This document shows, piece after piece, positions 62,925 through 64,000 of a stretch of 64,000 nucleotides of DNA. A program made the position numbers and the translations under genes. The stretch spans positions 45,812 through 109,811 of the forward strand of contig NZ_JAQOSO010000055.1 in assembly GCF_030068505.1 (NCBI RefSeq), read 5' to 3'. Every line of letters begins with the position of its first letter. Within the stretch, counting starts at the first letter, position 1. Below the pieces are notes generated by a model. It searched no databases. It was not told where the DNA came from and worked only from the letters and a program-made list of their open reading frames with translations. The stretch comes from Roseofilum capinflatum BLCC-M114 (GTDB taxonomy: Bacteria; Cyanobacteriota; Cyanobacteriia; Cyanobacteriales; Desertifilaceae).

Positions 62925-63060
62925 AGGCTGCTGGTGAAATCATAGCCTAAATGATAAAAAGATTTACAATTAAAAGTGAGTGCTATATTAATCGTGTTTT
63001 AGGATGACCTGGACTTGATTCTCTAACCTTCAAACAATCTACCCAACCCCAACTGAGATT

Positions 63061-63834
63061 ATGACAACTTCAGCTTCCCAAGATATCAAAAACGAAAATA
63101 TTGATTTGCTCTCGGCTTATCAACAAAATTCTTCTCTGGAATTGCGGAACCAAATTGTCAAATCGAATATTGGTTTAGTCCGGAAAGAAGCCCATCACTG
63201 GATGCACCAATGCAGTGAAGGATACGATGACTTACTCCAGGTTGGGTGTATTGGTCTGATTCGAGCCATTGAACGGTTTGAACCCTCCAAAGGTCATGCC
63301 TTTAGCTCCTTTGCCATTCCCTACATTCGGGGCGAAATTCAACATTATTTACGCGATCGCAGCAATACCGTCCGCATCCCTCGACGGTGGTTGATGATGC
63401 AACGCAAGGCAGAAAGCACCATTCGCGATTTACAAGTGGAACTCAACCGCTATCCCAAAGATATCGAAATTGCCCAAGCTATGGGTGTGTCTGTAGAAGA
63501 GTGGCACGAAGTGAAACTCGCTTCAAAAAACCGATCGCTCCTCAGTCTAGATGCTCCCGTTACCGAGGAAGGAGAACAAGCAACCAGTCTAGGGGAACTG
63601 GTTCCCGACCATCACTATCGCAGTTTCCAGTTAGCCATGGAAGACCAAATTCGCCTGCAACAAGGCTTGGTGAAACTGGAAGAGCGCACCCGCCAAGTCT
63701 TAGAATTTGTTTTTCTCCACGACCTCACCCAGAAAGAAACCGCCGAGCGCATGGGAATCAGCGCCGTGACAGTCTCTCGCCAGGTGAAAAAAGGTCTGGA
63801 ACGGTTGAAAAAGGTGATGACCACCGAGATCTGA
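63061..63834 (+). CDS. sigF: RNA polymerase sigma factor of the SigF type (group 3)
   Basis: A sigma factor of 257 residues. Region 2 reads VRKEAHHWMHQCSEGYDDLLQVGCIGLIRAIERF, followed by FSSFAIPYIRGEIQHYLRDRS, the region 2.4/3.0 type. Region 4 is LEERTRQVLEFVFLHDLTQKETAERMGISAVTVSRQV with a helix-turn-helix. The region 3 linker (EIAQAMGVSVEEWHEV) is present, and the absence of region 1.1 marks group 3. SigF in cyanobacteria drives pilus and motility genes and some stress genes. The anti-sigma partner, if any, is not adjacent within the window. Confidence 0.95.
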   Translation: MTTSASQDIKNENIDLLSAYQQNSSLELRNQIVKSNIGLVRKEAHHWMHQCSEGYDDLLQVGCIGLIRAIERFEPSKGHAFSSFAIPYIRGEIQHYLRDRSNTVRIPRRWLMMQRKAESTIRDLQVELNRYPKDIEIAQAMGVSVEEWHEVKLASKNRSLLSLDAPVTEEGEQATSLGELVPDHHYRSFQLAMEDQIRLQQGLVKLEERTRQVLEFVFLHDLTQKETAERMGISAVTVSRQVKKGLERLKKVMTTEI

Positions 63835-63836
63835 AG

Positions 63837-64000
63837 CCCTCATCCCCCAACCCCTTCTCCCACGGGCGCTGCCCTGAGCGAAGTCGAAGGGAGAAGGGGA
63901 GCAGAAGTCCCTCTCCCCTGGGAGAGGGATTTAGGGAGAGGGCAACCCTCATCCCCCAACCCCTTCTCCCACGGGCGCTGCCCTGAGCGAAGTCGAAGGG
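63837..64000. repeat. Tandem 109-bp repeat running off the window
   Basis: The sequence CCCTCATCCCCCAACCCC begins at 63837 and again at 63946, a period of 109 bp, so the second copy is cut by the window edge. Units include CGCTGCCCTGAGCGAAGTCG and CCCTCTCCCCTGGGAGAGGG. It is the same family as 48108-48198 and 55818-55900. Confidence 0.85.

Noticed and set aside
1..64000. tRNA genes and phage or plasmid origins
   Set aside because: I looked for cloverleaf-type segments with GGTTCGAATCC-like arms in the gaps and saw none. No replication or integrase genes were seen either.

Overview
The window is chromosomal DNA of a cyanobacterium, most likely filamentous and Oscillatoriales-like. The evidence is dense HIP1 octamers (GCGATCGC), heptanucleotide tandem repeats of the GGGAATA/GGCAATA/CCCCATC type, phylloquinone genes (menA phytyltransferase, menD), a nitrite reductase fused to a ferredoxin, an NtcA-type nitrogen promoter, tandem AMIN-domain amidases and a SigF-type sigma factor. 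The genus is inferred, not proven.

Layout. 1-5.5 kb: a large membrane hybrid histidine kinase, a HEAT-repeat protein and a Uma2 nuclease-like gene. 5.5-9.2 kb: an accessory cassette (small adaptor-like protein, small conserved protein, retropepsin-like aspartic protease, NB-ARC NTPase, AT-rich unknown protein). It ends at a perfect 61-bp copy of the upstream Uma2 gene's 3' end. 9.3-11.4 kb: a BON/OmpA envelope protein. 11.6-18.3 kb: nitrate assimilation (NtcA promoter, nirA with C-terminal ferredoxin, unknown membrane protein, nrtP, narB), with long heptamer repeats between genes. 18.4-31.2 kb: mostly housekeeping (nitrilase-family hydrolase, two CPA2 antiporters, amiC pair, murI, an RHH-PAS protein, glutaminase, MinD/ParA ATPase). 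31.4-38 kb: accessory DNA (xisI with a collapsed xisH, menA, an AT-rich two-gene unit with a PD-(D/E)XK motif, a restriction-modification pair, a DUF1778/GNAT toxin-antitoxin pair), ending in a compact structured RNA locus at 37755-37965. 38.1-44 kb: menD and a giant S8 protease-LysM-M23 protein. 44-50.2 kb: a second accessory region (DUF433/DUF5615 pair, small coiled-coil genes, DUF4926, RecB-like nuclease, Uma2, cytosine methyltransferase and HindVP-like endonuclease). 50.3-63.8 kb: leuS, a third Uma2 gene in a duplicated leuS leader, murG, envelope proteins, SpoIID-like protein, ABC-2 permease, COG3146-like protein, RibD-C reductase and sigF.

The most unusual locus is 37755-37965. It can fold inside a perfect 9-bp terminal stem. 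It carries a sarcin-ricin-like 12-mer and a 28-nt match (26/28 against the 23S sequence as I remember it) to the L11-binding/GTPase-centre region, in the reverse of their 23S order. It is either a ribosomal-factor-site mimic or a mobile-element guide RNA such as HEARO/OMEGA RNA; I cannot decide without a covariance search. The second highlight is the NB-ARC cassette, in which the NTPase and the first small protein share a short N-terminal motif of the type used in bacterial amyloid signalling.

A recurring theme is that all three Uma2 genes lie at short duplications: the 3' end of one (5392-5452/9093-9153), the 5' end of another (47948-48009/46275-46336) and the leuS leader around the third (52828-52934/53991-54096). 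All family assignments are by reading motifs; no database search was possible.
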